In this document: piece by piece, positions 1-7,777 of the stretch
Layout of the letters: each line of letters opens with the position of its first letter
How positions within the stretch are numbered: position 1 is the first letter of the stretch
Assembly: GCA_016286035.1 (NCBI GenBank)
Contig: JAEERY010000022.1
Location: forward strand, 1 to 34,152
Direction of reading: 5' to 3'
DNA length: 34,152 bases
Origin: Lachnospiraceae bacterium
GTDB lineage: Bacteria > Bacillota > Clostridia > Lachnospirales > Lachnospiraceae
Translations under genes and position numbers: made by a program
The notes under the pieces: model-generated
What the model was told of the DNA's origin: nothing
Database searches by the model: none
The model's input: the letters and a program-made list of their open reading frames with translations, nothing else

Positions 1-48
1 GGATAGAACAGTTCCACTGTGAAAAGCAGATAAAGAGAAAGACTTGAT

Positions 49-714
49 ATGAGTGATATGGCAGAAAAGCTATATAAAGAAATTCATAAGTTTATACGCT
101 GGGCAGATAAAAACTATCCTGACTGGGGAGAAGAGAATGATAATGGCGAATGGGAATTCGGGTACGGTTCTCATTTTGATGAAATGTACGAAGCAGCGAT
201 GAATATCATATCTGATACAGACAGTAAAGATGCTGATGAAAAGCTTATCGATGCATTGCTGTTTGTTATTGCCAGGGATAATGAGAGCGAGAATCTCGCA
301 GATGTTTTAATTAAACATAAAGAGTGGTTTGATCTGTTAGCCGTGAAAAGTGTCGGCTCAATATATATCAATGCACAGTGGCAGTTTGCAAAGAGACTTG
401 GTAAATGTGATTCCTGTAAGAATCTGATATATGAATTCATAGAGTCTGACGATGAATATACATCCAGAATGGCACTTCAGACTATGGCTGAAATTGATTC
501 TAAAAAGGCTGAGGAATATGCAGTAAAGTTCTGGAACAGAGATAAATATCCGGCTGGATCATATGAGGATGAATATCAGAAAATAATGGTATTGCATGTA
601 CTTAATGCTGTGGGTTCTGATCTGCTGACTGAATATCTTAATAAAGCAAAGTCAATGCCATATAAATGGCTTAAAGAAAATGCTGAAGGAATAATGAACG
701 AGAATTCTCAGTAG
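49..714 (+). CDS. HEAT-like helical-repeat protein of unknown function
   Basis: The 221-residue protein is acidic and appears almost wholly alpha-helical. From about residue 55 it shows successive amphipathic helix pairs resembling degenerate HEAT/ARM repeats, which usually act as protein-binding scaffolds. A CDSC pair sits near residue 118. I see no signal peptide, membrane segment or catalytic motif. The ATG at 49 is preceded by a weak purine-rich site (GAGAAAG); a second ATG at 58 is possible. The macro-domain gene follows 76 bp later and has its own strong ribosome site, so co-transcription is possible but not shown. The reading frame is clearly coding, but the function is not recognised; the HEAT assignment is inference from helix periodicity. 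Confidence 0.7.
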   Translation: MSDMAEKLYKEIHKFIRWADKNYPDWGEENDNGEWEFGYGSHFDEMYEAAMNIISDTDSKDADEKLIDALLFVIARDNESENLADVLIKHKEWFDLLAVKSVGSIYINAQWQFAKRLGKCDSCKNLIYEFIESDDEYTSRMALQTMAEIDSKKAEEYAVKFWNRDKYPAGSYEDEYQKIMVLHVLNAVGSDLLTEYLNKAKSMPYKWLKENAEGIMNENSQ

Positions 715-790
715 AAAACCATATCGCTAATATATTACATATGTATTAAACAAAAAGATACGATCATAACGGTGGTACAGGAGGACAAAC

Positions 791-1855
791 GTGCCGTTTC
801 AAATAATAAGAAATGATATAACAAAGGTAAAAGCAGATGCGATAGTAAATTCTGCAAATCCTAAGCCAACATATGCCTATGGGACCGATGCTGCCATATA
901 TAAGGCAGCAGGCGCAGAAAAACTTCTCAAAGAAAGAGAAAAGATAGGTGATATTGCAAGCGGTGATGTTGCAGTCACACCTGCATTTGCACTTAAGGCT
1001 AAATATATAATCCACACTGTAGGACCGTCATGGGAAGGCGGAAACAAGGGCGAATTTGAGATACTTCGAAAATGTTATGCGAATTCGCTTATGAAAGCAC
1101 AGGAACTTAACTGTAAAAGTATTGCATTCCCTTTGATAGCAACAGGCGTTTACGGCTTTCCCAAAGCGCAGGCTCTTACGATAGCCGTAAATGAGATAAG
1201 TGCTTTTCTTATGAGAGATGATGTTGAGATGATAGTAAAGCTTGTCGTTTTTGATGACAAGGCATTTCGATTATCGGAAAATCTTTTCTTCAGTGTTGAG
1301 TCATTCATAGATGATAAGGAAGTCATAGAGGCACATAGAGAAGAATACGGCCTTAACAATACAGAGTTCGACAGACGAGCCATGGCATCACGGAATGAAC
1401 TCAGGGATCGTGTTCGAGATTTGATCTCATCAAAACCCGACGGTAAACCTTTTGATGAGAATACATATGATAAGGATCTGTATATGAATGACGGAAAGGA
1501 TGAGCATCCGTTTACAGATAAGCTTATCGAGATACTCAACAAGAAGGATATTGATAACATCACGGCATACAAGAGATCCAATGTGACAAAGAAAGCATTT
1601 TCAAAAATACTGTGCGGGGCTACCAAGACTCCCCAGAAGAAAACGGTACTTGCTTTTTGCATAGGATTAGAGCTTTCTTTAGAGGAAAGCGAAGAACTGC
1701 TTGCCAGTGCGGATATGGCATTCAATCCATACAATAAAAGAGATAAACTTGTTGTGGACTGTATAAGAAGAAAACAGTACGATATAGATAAAGTAAATCA
1801 AATGCTTTTTATATGTAATCAGCCGGAACTTGGAAACTATGATGCAGGGCAGTGA
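791..1855 (+). CDS. Macro-domain (ADP-ribose-binding) protein with C-terminal helical domain
   Basis: The first ~165 residues form a macro domain, the fold that binds or hydrolyses ADP-ribose and its derivatives. Visible marks are the ADAIVNSANP start of the first ligand loop, the YGTDAAIYKAAG segment, KYIIHTVGP, and the second loop IATGVYGFPK. The first loop lacks the GGGG run of classical MacroD enzymes, a variation I believe is common in Firmicutes homologues of this architecture. Residues ~190-354 are a charged linker and a helical domain with an HTH-like stretch (NVTKKAFSKILCG) that could bind nucleic acid or a partner. The start is GTG, fixed by AGGAGG at 779-784, six bases upstream. 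The NAD-salvage pair and the ADP-ribosylglycohydrolase downstream fit a role in ADP-ribose metabolism. The exact substrate is unknown. Confidence 0.88.
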   Translation: MPFQIIRNDITKVKADAIVNSANPKPTYAYGTDAAIYKAAGAEKLLKEREKIGDIASGDVAVTPAFALKAKYIIHTVGPSWEGGNKGEFEILRKCYANSLMKAQELNCKSIAFPLIATGVYGFPKAQALTIAVNEISAFLMRDDVEMIVKLVVFDDKAFRLSENLFFSVESFIDDKEVIEAHREEYGLNNTEFDRRAMASRNELRDRVRDLISSKPDGKPFDENTYDKDLYMNDGKDEHPFTDKLIEILNKKDIDNITAYKRSNVTKKAFSKILCGATKTPQKKTVLAFCIGLELSLEESEELLASADMAFNPYNKRDKLVVDCIRRKQYDIDKVNQMLFICNQPELGNYDAGQ

Positions 1856-1865
1856 TAACTGCCCT
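1846..1865 (+). terminator. Hairpin over the macro-gene stop codon
   Basis: A 7-bp perfect stem (AGGGCAG/CTGCCCT) with the loop TGATAA, which contains the macro gene's TGA stop. It is followed by CATTTATT, so a terminator role is possible but the T tract is weak. It lies 8 bases upstream of the conserved motif at 1874-1893, and a similar hairpin precedes the second copy of that motif. It may therefore be part of a regulatory element rather than a plain terminator. Confidence 0.5.
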
Positions 1866-1873
1866 CATTTATT

Positions 1874-1893
1874 GTCTCCCGTTAGGCGACCAT
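1874..1893 (+). promoter_or_regulatory. Conserved intergenic motif, copy 1 (upstream of nadR-pnuC)
   Basis: GTCTCCCGTTAGGCGACCAT matches copy 2 at 3201-3220 at 17 of 20 positions. It can fold as GTC/GAC outer pairs, a small internal loop, CC/GG inner pairs and a GNNA tetraloop (GTTA). It lies 47 bases before the nadR start. It could be an RNA element or a DNA operator; a weak -10-like TATAAC sits at 1912-1917. I do not recognise it as a known riboswitch class. Confidence 0.5.
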
Positions 1894-1940
1894 CCATAAA
1901 CTGATAAGTATTATAACTGTATCAGGCAGGAGGAAAAGAA

Positions 1941-2423
1941 ATGATAAACGGATTTTTCGGAGGAAAGTTCATGCCGCTTCACAAAGGACATCTTTACTGC
2001 ATAGATGTTGCGGCAGCTCAGTGTGACAGGGTAGTGGTCATAATGTTTATCAACGGTGATGAAGAGCTTGAGATATTAAAGACTCATCACGAACCTGAGC
2101 TTAAGGTCGAGAATCGAATAGAACAGTTAAAGAGAGTATGTGAACTGTATGAAAACGTTGAAATTCATATCATTGACGATACCTACTGCCGTACACCTGA
2201 AGGTGTAAATGATTGGAACATGGAGACTCCTCTCGTCAGACAGTATCTGCCTCACATGGATTACGTGTACTCGAGCGAACCGGGTTACGATGCCTACTTT
2301 AGGCAGGCATATCCTGAAGCAAAACACATCATTGTGGATGAGAAGAGGATCACATATCCGATCAGTGCAACAATGATAAGGGCTATGAAAACACTGGAGG
2401 AGAAAAAGTTATGGATGGTTTGA
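1941..2423 (+). CDS. nadR: NadR-like nicotinamide-nucleotide adenylyltransferase
   Basis: This 160-residue cytosolic nucleotidyltransferase has both family signatures: GKFMPLHKGH near the N-terminus (HxGH at residues 14-17, which binds ATP phosphates) and ISATMIR at 141-147. The spacing and surrounding sequence resemble the NMN adenylyltransferase domain of NadR (NMN + ATP to NAD + pyrophosphate). Bifunctional NadR also has a C-terminal nicotinamide riboside kinase domain, which is absent here. AGGAGG at 1928-1933 lies seven bases before the ATG. The end overlaps pnuC by 13 bp, which points to translational coupling and a shared NAD-salvage role. Another nucleotidyltransferase substrate is possible, but the PnuC partner makes NMN the best guess. 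Confidence 0.85.
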   Translation: MINGFFGGKFMPLHKGHLYCIDVAAAQCDRVVVIMFINGDEELEILKTHHEPELKVENRIEQLKRVCELYENVEIHIIDDTYCRTPEGVNDWNMETPLVRQYLPHMDYVYSSEPGYDAYFRQAYPEAKHIIVDEKRITYPISATMIRAMKTLEEKKLWMV

Positions 2424-3163
2424 AAAAGATTGTAAGAGCGGTAAGAAGTCTTAAATGGTATGAAACGATCATGTGCATAGTCATGCTTGCTATATCTGTA
2501 TACTATGCAATAAAGCCAGAGGAGGGATGTCCTCAGTGGCTTGCGATAATAAATCTGATATCAGGTCTTTGCGGAGTGATGTGTGTATTCCTCACAGCAA
2601 AAGCCAACAGGATGAACTTTCCATTTGCAATGGTAAATACGACAGTATTTGTCATCTACCTGTTTTACTTCGGCATATGGGCAACATTCTGGCTTGAGCT
2701 CATAGTATATATGCCGCTAAATGTATTCTCTTGGTGGAAATGGACAAAGCATAAGGATGAGGATGATGAGCTTCTTGCAAAGTCTAAGAAGCTTACCGTG
2801 CTTCAGAATGTAATAGTAACAGCCTCTATAGCAGCGATAGCGATCCTTGTTCATTTCACTCTCTCAGAGCTTGCCGGAGATTCATGGATGAGATTTGCGG
2901 AAAACTATGGCTGGAACATAACGATCATGCAGTGGCTTGATTCTATAATCTTTGCGATAGGAATCGTTGCATCTGTACTTGAACTTTTAAGATACAAGGA
3001 ACAGTATGCATGGTGGATAATCACCGATGTTGTTGCAGTCGCTCAGTATGCTATAAAGAAGGATCCAGTTTATACAACGAAGAAAACAATATATCTAATC
3101 GAAGCGTTCATCGGATATCATAACTGGAACAGGCTTGCAAAGAAAAATACGGATAATGAATAA
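2411..3163 (+). CDS. pnuC: PnuC-type nicotinamide riboside transporter
   Basis: The 250-residue integral membrane protein has about seven hydrophobic segments, the usual PnuC size and topology. Family marks include the aromatic VFSWWKWTKHK segment near the middle and QYAWWIITDVVAV in the C-terminal half. PnuC carriers move nicotinamide riboside down its gradient, and trapping depends on phosphorylation inside the cell. The ATG at 2411 is preceded by GGAGG at 2396-2400 and overlaps the end of the NadR-like gene, so the two are almost certainly co-translated. No nicotinamide riboside kinase is encoded in the window, so that step must be done elsewhere or the substrate differs. A 10-bp hairpin follows the stop codon directly. 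Confidence 0.9.
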   Translation: MDGLKKIVRAVRSLKWYETIMCIVMLAISVYYAIKPEEGCPQWLAIINLISGLCGVMCVFLTAKANRMNFPFAMVNTTVFVIYLFYFGIWATFWLELIVYMPLNVFSWWKWTKHKDEDDELLAKSKKLTVLQNVIVTASIAAIAILVHFTLSELAGDSWMRFAENYGWNITIMQWLDSIIFAIGIVASVLELLRYKEQYAWWIITDVVAVAQYAIKKDPVYTTKKTIYLIEAFIGYHNWNRLAKKNTDNE

Positions 3164-3167
3164 GCTA

Positions 3168-3195
3168 AAGGCAGGGATACAAAAGTCCCTGCCTT
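3168..3195 (+). terminator. Strong hairpin after pnuC
   Basis: A perfect 10-bp stem, AAGGCAGGGA with TCCCTGCCTT, closes an 8-base loop five bases after the pnuC stop. The following sequence is AAATAGTCC with no T tract, so it is not a textbook intrinsic terminator. It lies five bases upstream of motif copy 2, paralleling the layout upstream of nadR, and may be half of a two-stem regulatory structure. Confidence 0.5.
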
Positions 3196-3200
3196 AAATA

Positions 3201-3220
3201 GTCCCCCGACAGGCGACCAT
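3201..3220 (+). promoter_or_regulatory. Conserved intergenic motif, copy 2 (upstream of ADP-ribosylglycohydrolase)
   Basis: GTCCCCCGACAGGCGACCAT repeats the motif of 1874-1893. All differences fall in the predicted internal loop and tetraloop positions (GACA here, GTTA in copy 1), while the putative paired bases GTC/GAC and CC/GG are unchanged. It lies directly upstream of a plausible promoter at 3222-3250, so it could act as a DNA site next to the -35, or as RNA if transcription reads through from pnuC. Confidence 0.5.
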
Positions 3221-3221
3221 A

Positions 3222-3250
3222 ATGACAGTCTTTAGATGTAAGCTTATATC
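3222..3250 (+). promoter_or_regulatory. Possible promoter for the ADP-ribosylglycohydrolase gene
   Basis: ATGACA at 3222-3227 resembles a -35 box and is separated by 17 bases from TATATC at 3245-3250 as a -10. The spacing is ideal but both boxes are imperfect. The gene's ATG lies 26 bases beyond the -10. Confidence 0.35.
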
Positions 3251-3275
3251 ATAAAAAGAAAAGGAGGACTGAAAT

Positions 3276-4085
3276 ATGTACGGAGCGATATTAGGAGATA
3301 TAGTTGGAAGCAGATTTGAGTTTGACAGAGGAGACTTATCAAAGGATTTTGAATTCATAACAAAGAACGATCATTGGACAGATGATACCGTTATGACCAT
3401 TGCTGTTGCGGAGGCGTTACTTGAAGCAGGTAAGGATGCGACAGTAGAGGAAATCGAAGCAGCTTGTACTAGATTTATGCAGAAGTGGGGAAGAAAATAC
3501 CCTAATGCAGGTTATGGATCAAGATTCATTTACTGGTTAAGTGCAAAAGATCCGAAGCCTTACGGAAGCTATGGGAACGGATCAGCAATGAGAGTTTCTG
3601 CGGCAGGATGGCTATATGATTCACTTGAGAGAACAAGAGAGGTGGCGAGAGCTACGGCAAATGTGTCACACAATCATCCTGAAGGGATAAAGGGAGCGGA
3701 ATGTACGGCATCGGTCATATATTTGGCTCGAAATGGATCTTCGTTAAAAGAGATAGAAGACTATGTCATACAAGAATTTGGCTATGATCTATCAGAAACA
3801 CTGGATCAGATGAGAGCAAGACACAGACATGATGAGAGCAGTATGGACACATTACCAAAAGCATTAAAGAGCTTTCTTGAAGGTGAATCTTTTGAAGACG
3901 TGGTAAGAAATGCAATATCTCTTGGAGGAGATACAGATACAATAGCAGCAATAGCAGGAGCTATGGCAGATGCATTCTTTGGAATACCAGAAGAGTATAA
4001 GAAGGTAAGTAGAAAAAGCCTGGATATAGAAATGATGGAAGTCATAGGTAAATTCGATGATAAGCTTGATGGAATTATAATATAA
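3276..4085 (+). CDS. ADP-ribosylglycohydrolase (DraG/ARH family)
   Basis: This 269-residue soluble enzyme belongs to the family that removes ADP-ribose from proteins or other acceptors using two metal ions. Diagnostic motifs appear in order: GAILGDIVGSRFE at the N-terminus, WTDDTVMT (TDDT at residues 35-38, metal ligands), GNGSAMRVS, SHNHPEGIKGA, and SLGGDTDTIAAIAGA near residues 214-228 (GDTDT, metal ligands). All expected acidic metal ligands are present, so it should be active. AAGGAGG at 3261-3267 lies eight bases before the ATG. It shares an upstream motif with the nadR-pnuC operon and lies about 1.4 kb downstream of a macro-domain gene, which suggests one ADP-ribose/NAD regulon. The physiological target is unknown. 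Confidence 0.93.
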   Translation: MYGAILGDIVGSRFEFDRGDLSKDFEFITKNDHWTDDTVMTIAVAEALLEAGKDATVEEIEAACTRFMQKWGRKYPNAGYGSRFIYWLSAKDPKPYGSYGNGSAMRVSAAGWLYDSLERTREVARATANVSHNHPEGIKGAECTASVIYLARNGSSLKEIEDYVIQEFGYDLSETLDQMRARHRHDESSMDTLPKALKSFLEGESFEDVVRNAISLGGDTDTIAAIAGAMADAFFGIPEEYKKVSRKSLDIEMMEVIGKFDDKLDGIII

Positions 4086-4203
4086 AGTTTGGGGAATCAA
4101 AGAAATGATAGGTCATTGATAGATTATATGATAGAATAAAAATGATAGTTTGAGATTTACTTCAACTGTCAATTAACTAGTAAAGAATCAGGAGGAATAG
4201 AAG

Positions 4204-6591
4204 TTGTTTGATAAGCAGATTTTTAATGATGTCTTAGTGAATTATAAGAAAGATTTTGTCCCTTCTGAATGGGAAAAAGAAGACTACAAATGGATAGCGA
4301 TTAAGTGTTTTCAGGATAATTGGGATATTAATGCTGATGATTTTGCAGGTATGCTGACTAAATCTTTATCCAAGACGGAAAACCTTCTTGTTTCTATGAG
4401 TAATTTTCCAGAAAGGATGATAAGGGAATTCGCTGAAAGGTTTCCGGAAGAAGTCCGCTCTATGTTTATTCATCTTTTTGATGAGACAAGAGATGTATTT
4501 GAACGTATGGATGAGTTTAAGACTCAATCGTCTATCATGTTAGATAAACTTGATACAGGTGCTAAACAGCATTATCAGCAAGAAAATGCAATAAGTACTT
4601 ACCTGTGGCTTAAATATCCGGATAAGTATTATATTTATAAATTCAGTGAAGTAAAAGCGGTTGCAACAGTACTAAAAAGTAATTATATATTCAAAAAAGG
4701 ATCTTATGCCGAAAACATCAAGAATTTCTATAAGTTCTATGATGAGATTTGCGAAGAATTAAAGAAAGATAATGAACTGATTAACCTATTAAAAAGCCAG
4801 CTTAATGACTCGTACTATCCAGATGATGAACTGAAAACACTTACAGTAGATGTGGGATTCTATATCAGTAGGTACTACAAAAAGGGAAATAATGGCGAGT
4901 GGTGGCCAGCATTAGAAGATTATTCACCGGGCTTTACGAAAGAACAGTGGGTGGAATTATTAAACAACCCAGAGATTATTGGACCTATATGGGGGAATTC
5001 ACTAGCAGAATACTTTGATATAGGTGGAGAGGCAACGTGTAGTCAAATAGGGGAAAAGTATAATCGAAATCCTTCATCTGTAAGCGGAAATCTAACGAAT
5101 CTGGCTAAGTATATCTATAAGAAAACAAATTGTCCGTTATATGACAACGGCGATGGAAAAAACAGATACTGGCCTATTCTTTTTATTGGAAAGAATGCAG
5201 CAAGTTCAGATGTTGGTAACTGGATATGGAAGCTTAGACCTGAATTATTTGAGGCTTTGACTGAAGTTGACATCTTACGATACCTTAAACCTCAGACAGA
5301 AGAAGTAAGTACTGAAGAGAAAAGATATTGGTGGCTCAATGCCAATCCGAAGATATGGAGCTTTTCAGCATTAGCTGTTGGCGAGTCGATTGATTATTCG
5401 TTATATAACGATAATGGCAACAAGAGAAAGATCTTCCAGAATTTTCTTGATGCAAAACAAGGAGATATGGTCATTGGCTATGAATCCACTCCTGTAAAAA
5501 AGATTGTCGCGATATGTAAGATACAGGCAGAACAGGATGGCGATAGTCTGTATGTTGAAAAGGTAGAAGGATTATCATCGCCTATAGATTATCAAGTTCT
5601 AAAAGATTGTCCCGAGCTTGAGTATATGGAATACTTTGTTAATCCTCAAGGAAGCCTGTTTAAACTGACAGAGGCTGAATATGAATTCATCATGGAACTC
5701 ATTCGTGATGAGAATCCTATCAAAGATGAGACTGTAATTGAAAAATACACAAAGGAAGATTTCCTGAAACAGGTATATATGGATGAGAATAAATATAACA
5801 CTCTTGTTTCAGTCCTGAACAATAAGAAGAATATCATCCTGCAAGGAGCTCCGGGTGTAGGAAAGACTTTTACTGCCAAACGACTTGCTTATTCCATTAT
5901 GAATGAGAAAGATGATGATCGAATCGAGTTTGTTCAGTTTCATCAGAACTATTCTTACGAAGATTTTGTAATGGGATATAAACCTGAAGAAGAAGGTTTT
6001 AAGTTAAAGACAGGTGTATTCTATCAGTTTTGCCAGAAAGCAAGCAATCATCCTGAGAAGAGTTACTTTTTTATCATTGATGAGATAAATAGAGGTAATA
6101 TAAGCAGGATATTCGGTGAACTATTGATGTTGATCGAAAATGAGTATCGTGGAACAAAAGCCACACTGGCGTATAATAACCTTTCATTTACGGTACCTAA
6201 GAATCTGTACATTATCGGTATGATGAATACCGCTGATAGAAGTCTTGCTCTGATTGATTATGCACTTAGAAGAAGATTTGCCTTCTTTGAGATGGAACCC
6301 GGATTTGATTCAGATGGATTCATTGACTATCAAAAGGGACTTAACAGTGAGACATTTGATGAGCTTATTCTGAGAGTTAAAGAGTTAAATAATGAAATTA
6401 AAAGAGATAAGTCACTAGGAAGTGGATTCTGTATAGGACACAGTTACTTCTGTGGAAAGGAAGTCTGTACAGATGAGTGGCTTCACGAGGTTGTTGATTA
6501 TGATTTAATCCCGACACTTAAGGAATACTGGTTTGATGAACCTGAAAAGATAACTCGTTGGGAGAATATTCTTCAGGGAGTATTTCAATGA
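4204..6591 (+). CDS. mcrB: McrB-like AAA+ GTPase with EVE domain
   Basis: The 795-residue protein is the motor subunit of a modification-dependent McrBC-type restriction system. Residues 1-370 are a helical, unrecognised N-terminal region with an HTH-like stretch (TCSQIGEKYNRNPSSVSGNL, about 280-300). From ~373 the RYWWLNANPKIWSF start marks an EVE domain, a PUA-like pocket known to read modified bases in nucleic acids. The C-terminal AAA+ module has Walker A GAPGVGKT (~548-555), Walker B FFIIDEINRGNISRIFGE, and the McrB signature MNTADRS (~674), with RRRFAF after it. The start is TTG with AGGAGG at 4190-4195, eight bases upstream. The stop overlaps the McrC start as ATGA. Replacement of the E. 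coli DNA-binding domain by EVE suggests a different modified-base specificity; that is inference. Confidence 0.92.
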   Translation: MFDKQIFNDVLVNYKKDFVPSEWEKEDYKWIAIKCFQDNWDINADDFAGMLTKSLSKTENLLVSMSNFPERMIREFAERFPEEVRSMFIHLFDETRDVFERMDEFKTQSSIMLDKLDTGAKQHYQQENAISTYLWLKYPDKYYIYKFSEVKAVATVLKSNYIFKKGSYAENIKNFYKFYDEICEELKKDNELINLLKSQLNDSYYPDDELKTLTVDVGFYISRYYKKGNNGEWWPALEDYSPGFTKEQWVELLNNPEIIGPIWGNSLAEYFDIGGEATCSQIGEKYNRNPSSVSGNLTNLAKYIYKKTNCPLYDNGDGKNRYWPILFIGKNAASSDVGNWIWKLRPELFEALTEVDILRYLKPQTEEVSTEEKRYWWLNANPKIWSFSALAVGESIDYSLYNDNGNKRKIFQNFLDAKQGDMVIGYESTPVKKIVAICKIQAEQDGDSLYVEKVEGLSSPIDYQVLKDCPELEYMEYFVNPQGSLFKLTEAEYEFIMELIRDENPIKDETVIEKYTKEDFLKQVYMDENKYNTLVSVLNNKKNIILQGAPGVGKTFTAKRLAYSIMNEKDDDRIEFVQFHQNYSYEDFVMGYKPEEEGFKLKTGVFYQFCQKASNHPEKSYFFIIDEINRGNISRIFGELLMLIENEYRGTKATLAYNNLSFTVPKNLYIIGMMNTADRSLALIDYALRRRFAFFEMEPGFDSDGFIDYQKGLNSETFDELILRVKELNNEIKRDKSLGSGFCIGHSYFCGKEVCTDEWLHEVVDYDLIPTLKEYWFDEPEKITRWENILQGVFQ

Positions 6592-7658
6592 TAAAGGATA
6601 AGTCAATCTTTATTAAGAATATATACTATATGCTGTCTTATGCCTACACGCCTTTAAGCCAGGAAGGTTATGAGAGTGTTGAGAAGGAAGACTTTGAAAA
6701 CATACATAACCTTTTTGCTGCAATCCTCGCAAAAGGAATAAGCAGGCAATTAAAGCAAGGTATTTATCGCGAATACATAGACAGAATAGAAAGTCTGACT
6801 ACTCTTCGTGGAAAGATCGACATGTCAGGAACGATAAAGCATAGATTAGCCAGGCAAAAGGCAATATCATGCGAGTTTGACGAATTGTCCGAAAACAATC
6901 TGTTGAATCAGATCATAAAGACTACAGTTATGCTGTTACTGCGAAACAGAAATGTAAACGCTGAGCACAAGGCAGAATTGAAGAAAGAGATGCTGTTCTT
7001 CTCGAATATTGAGATTATAGATCCGACGATTATCAGATGGTCTGCTATAAGATTTCAAAGAAACAATAATACCTATCGTATGCTTATAGGTATCTGTCAG
7101 TTGATCATAGAAGGCATGCTCCTCACAACTGAAAGCGGAGAGTATAAGCTATCATCATTCATGAAGCCAGATCATATGAATAATCTCTATGAGAGATTTA
7201 TTCTTGAGTACTATCGCAAAGAATATAATGATATTTCTTCTAATGCTCTGCAGATCCCATGGGGAGTTGATGATGGATTTAAGGATTTACTCCCGGTTAT
7301 GCAAACAGATATAACCCTTATTAGAGGGAAAAAGACTCTTATCATTGACGCAAAATATTACACAAATACACTACAGCAACAGTATGATAAGTATTCAGTT
7401 CATTCTAATAATCTCTATCAGATATTTACATATGTAAAGAATAAAGAAGTAGAACTTGCTAATAAAGAACATGAAAAAGTAGCCGGAATGCTGTTATATG
7501 CAAAAACAGATGATGAAGTATATCCGCAACATAAGTACAAGATGAGTGGAAATGATATCGAAGTCAGGACGCTTGATTTAAGTGTTGAGTTTTCACAGAT
7601 AAAAAAGCAGTTAGATGATATAGCAAACGTATATTTAGATGCAGAAAACAGAGCATGA
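6588..7658 (+). CDS. mcrC: McrC-like nuclease subunit of the McrBC system
   Basis: The 356-residue protein pairs with the upstream GTPase. The C-terminal half carries a PD-(D/E)xK nuclease core: TDITLIRGKKTLIIDAKYY, with the D of TDI and the D-x-K of IIDAK as metal-binding and catalytic residues. The N-terminal half (IKNIYYMLSYAY onwards) is the conserved McrC region that contacts the McrB ring. I chose the ATG at 6588 because it overlaps the mcrB TGA (ATGA), the usual sign of translational coupling; an in-frame ATG at 6558 would give ten extra residues inside mcrB. Both subunits appear intact, so the pair should form a functional modification-dependent restriction enzyme. Confidence 0.9.
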   Translation: MIKDKSIFIKNIYYMLSYAYTPLSQEGYESVEKEDFENIHNLFAAILAKGISRQLKQGIYREYIDRIESLTTLRGKIDMSGTIKHRLARQKAISCEFDELSENNLLNQIIKTTVMLLLRNRNVNAEHKAELKKEMLFFSNIEIIDPTIIRWSAIRFQRNNNTYRMLIGICQLIIEGMLLTTESGEYKLSSFMKPDHMNNLYERFILEYYRKEYNDISSNALQIPWGVDDGFKDLLPVMQTDITLIRGKKTLIIDAKYYTNTLQQQYDKYSVHSNNLYQIFTYVKNKEVELANKEHEKVAGMLLYAKTDDEVYPQHKYKMSGNDIEVRTLDLSVEFSQIKKQLDDIANVYLDAENRA

Positions 7659-7718
7659 TTTTTTAGGGAAATCATTAACACAACATATAATGCTAGAAAT
7701 CTATTGATAAAGGGTATA

Positions 7719-7739
7719 CGTTAATAACTATAGTTAACG
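7719..7739. promoter_or_regulatory. Palindromic operator-like site upstream of the helicase operon
   Basis: Two nested symmetries occur here: CGTTAA (7719-7724) repeats inverted as TTAACG (7734-7739), and TAACTATAGTTA (7725-7736) is a perfect 12-bp palindrome. A -35-like TTGATA lies at 7704-7709, so a repressor bound here would cover the -10 region of a putative promoter. The gene starts 39 bases further on. No regulator gene is adjacent, so the protein involved is unknown. Confidence 0.4.
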
Positions 7740-7777
7740 ATAGTTTTACGATTTAGATGAGAGGATATTTGTAATAT

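Noticed and set aside
1-47. Fifteen open codons ending TGA at 45-47, possibly the tail of an upstream gene.
   Set aside because: Too short to tell from chance; nothing recognisable in the residues.
1150-1734. 194-codon reverse-strand open frame inside the macro-domain gene.
   Set aside because: Shadow of a well-supported gene; low-complexity Ser/Leu product with no ribosome site or family match.
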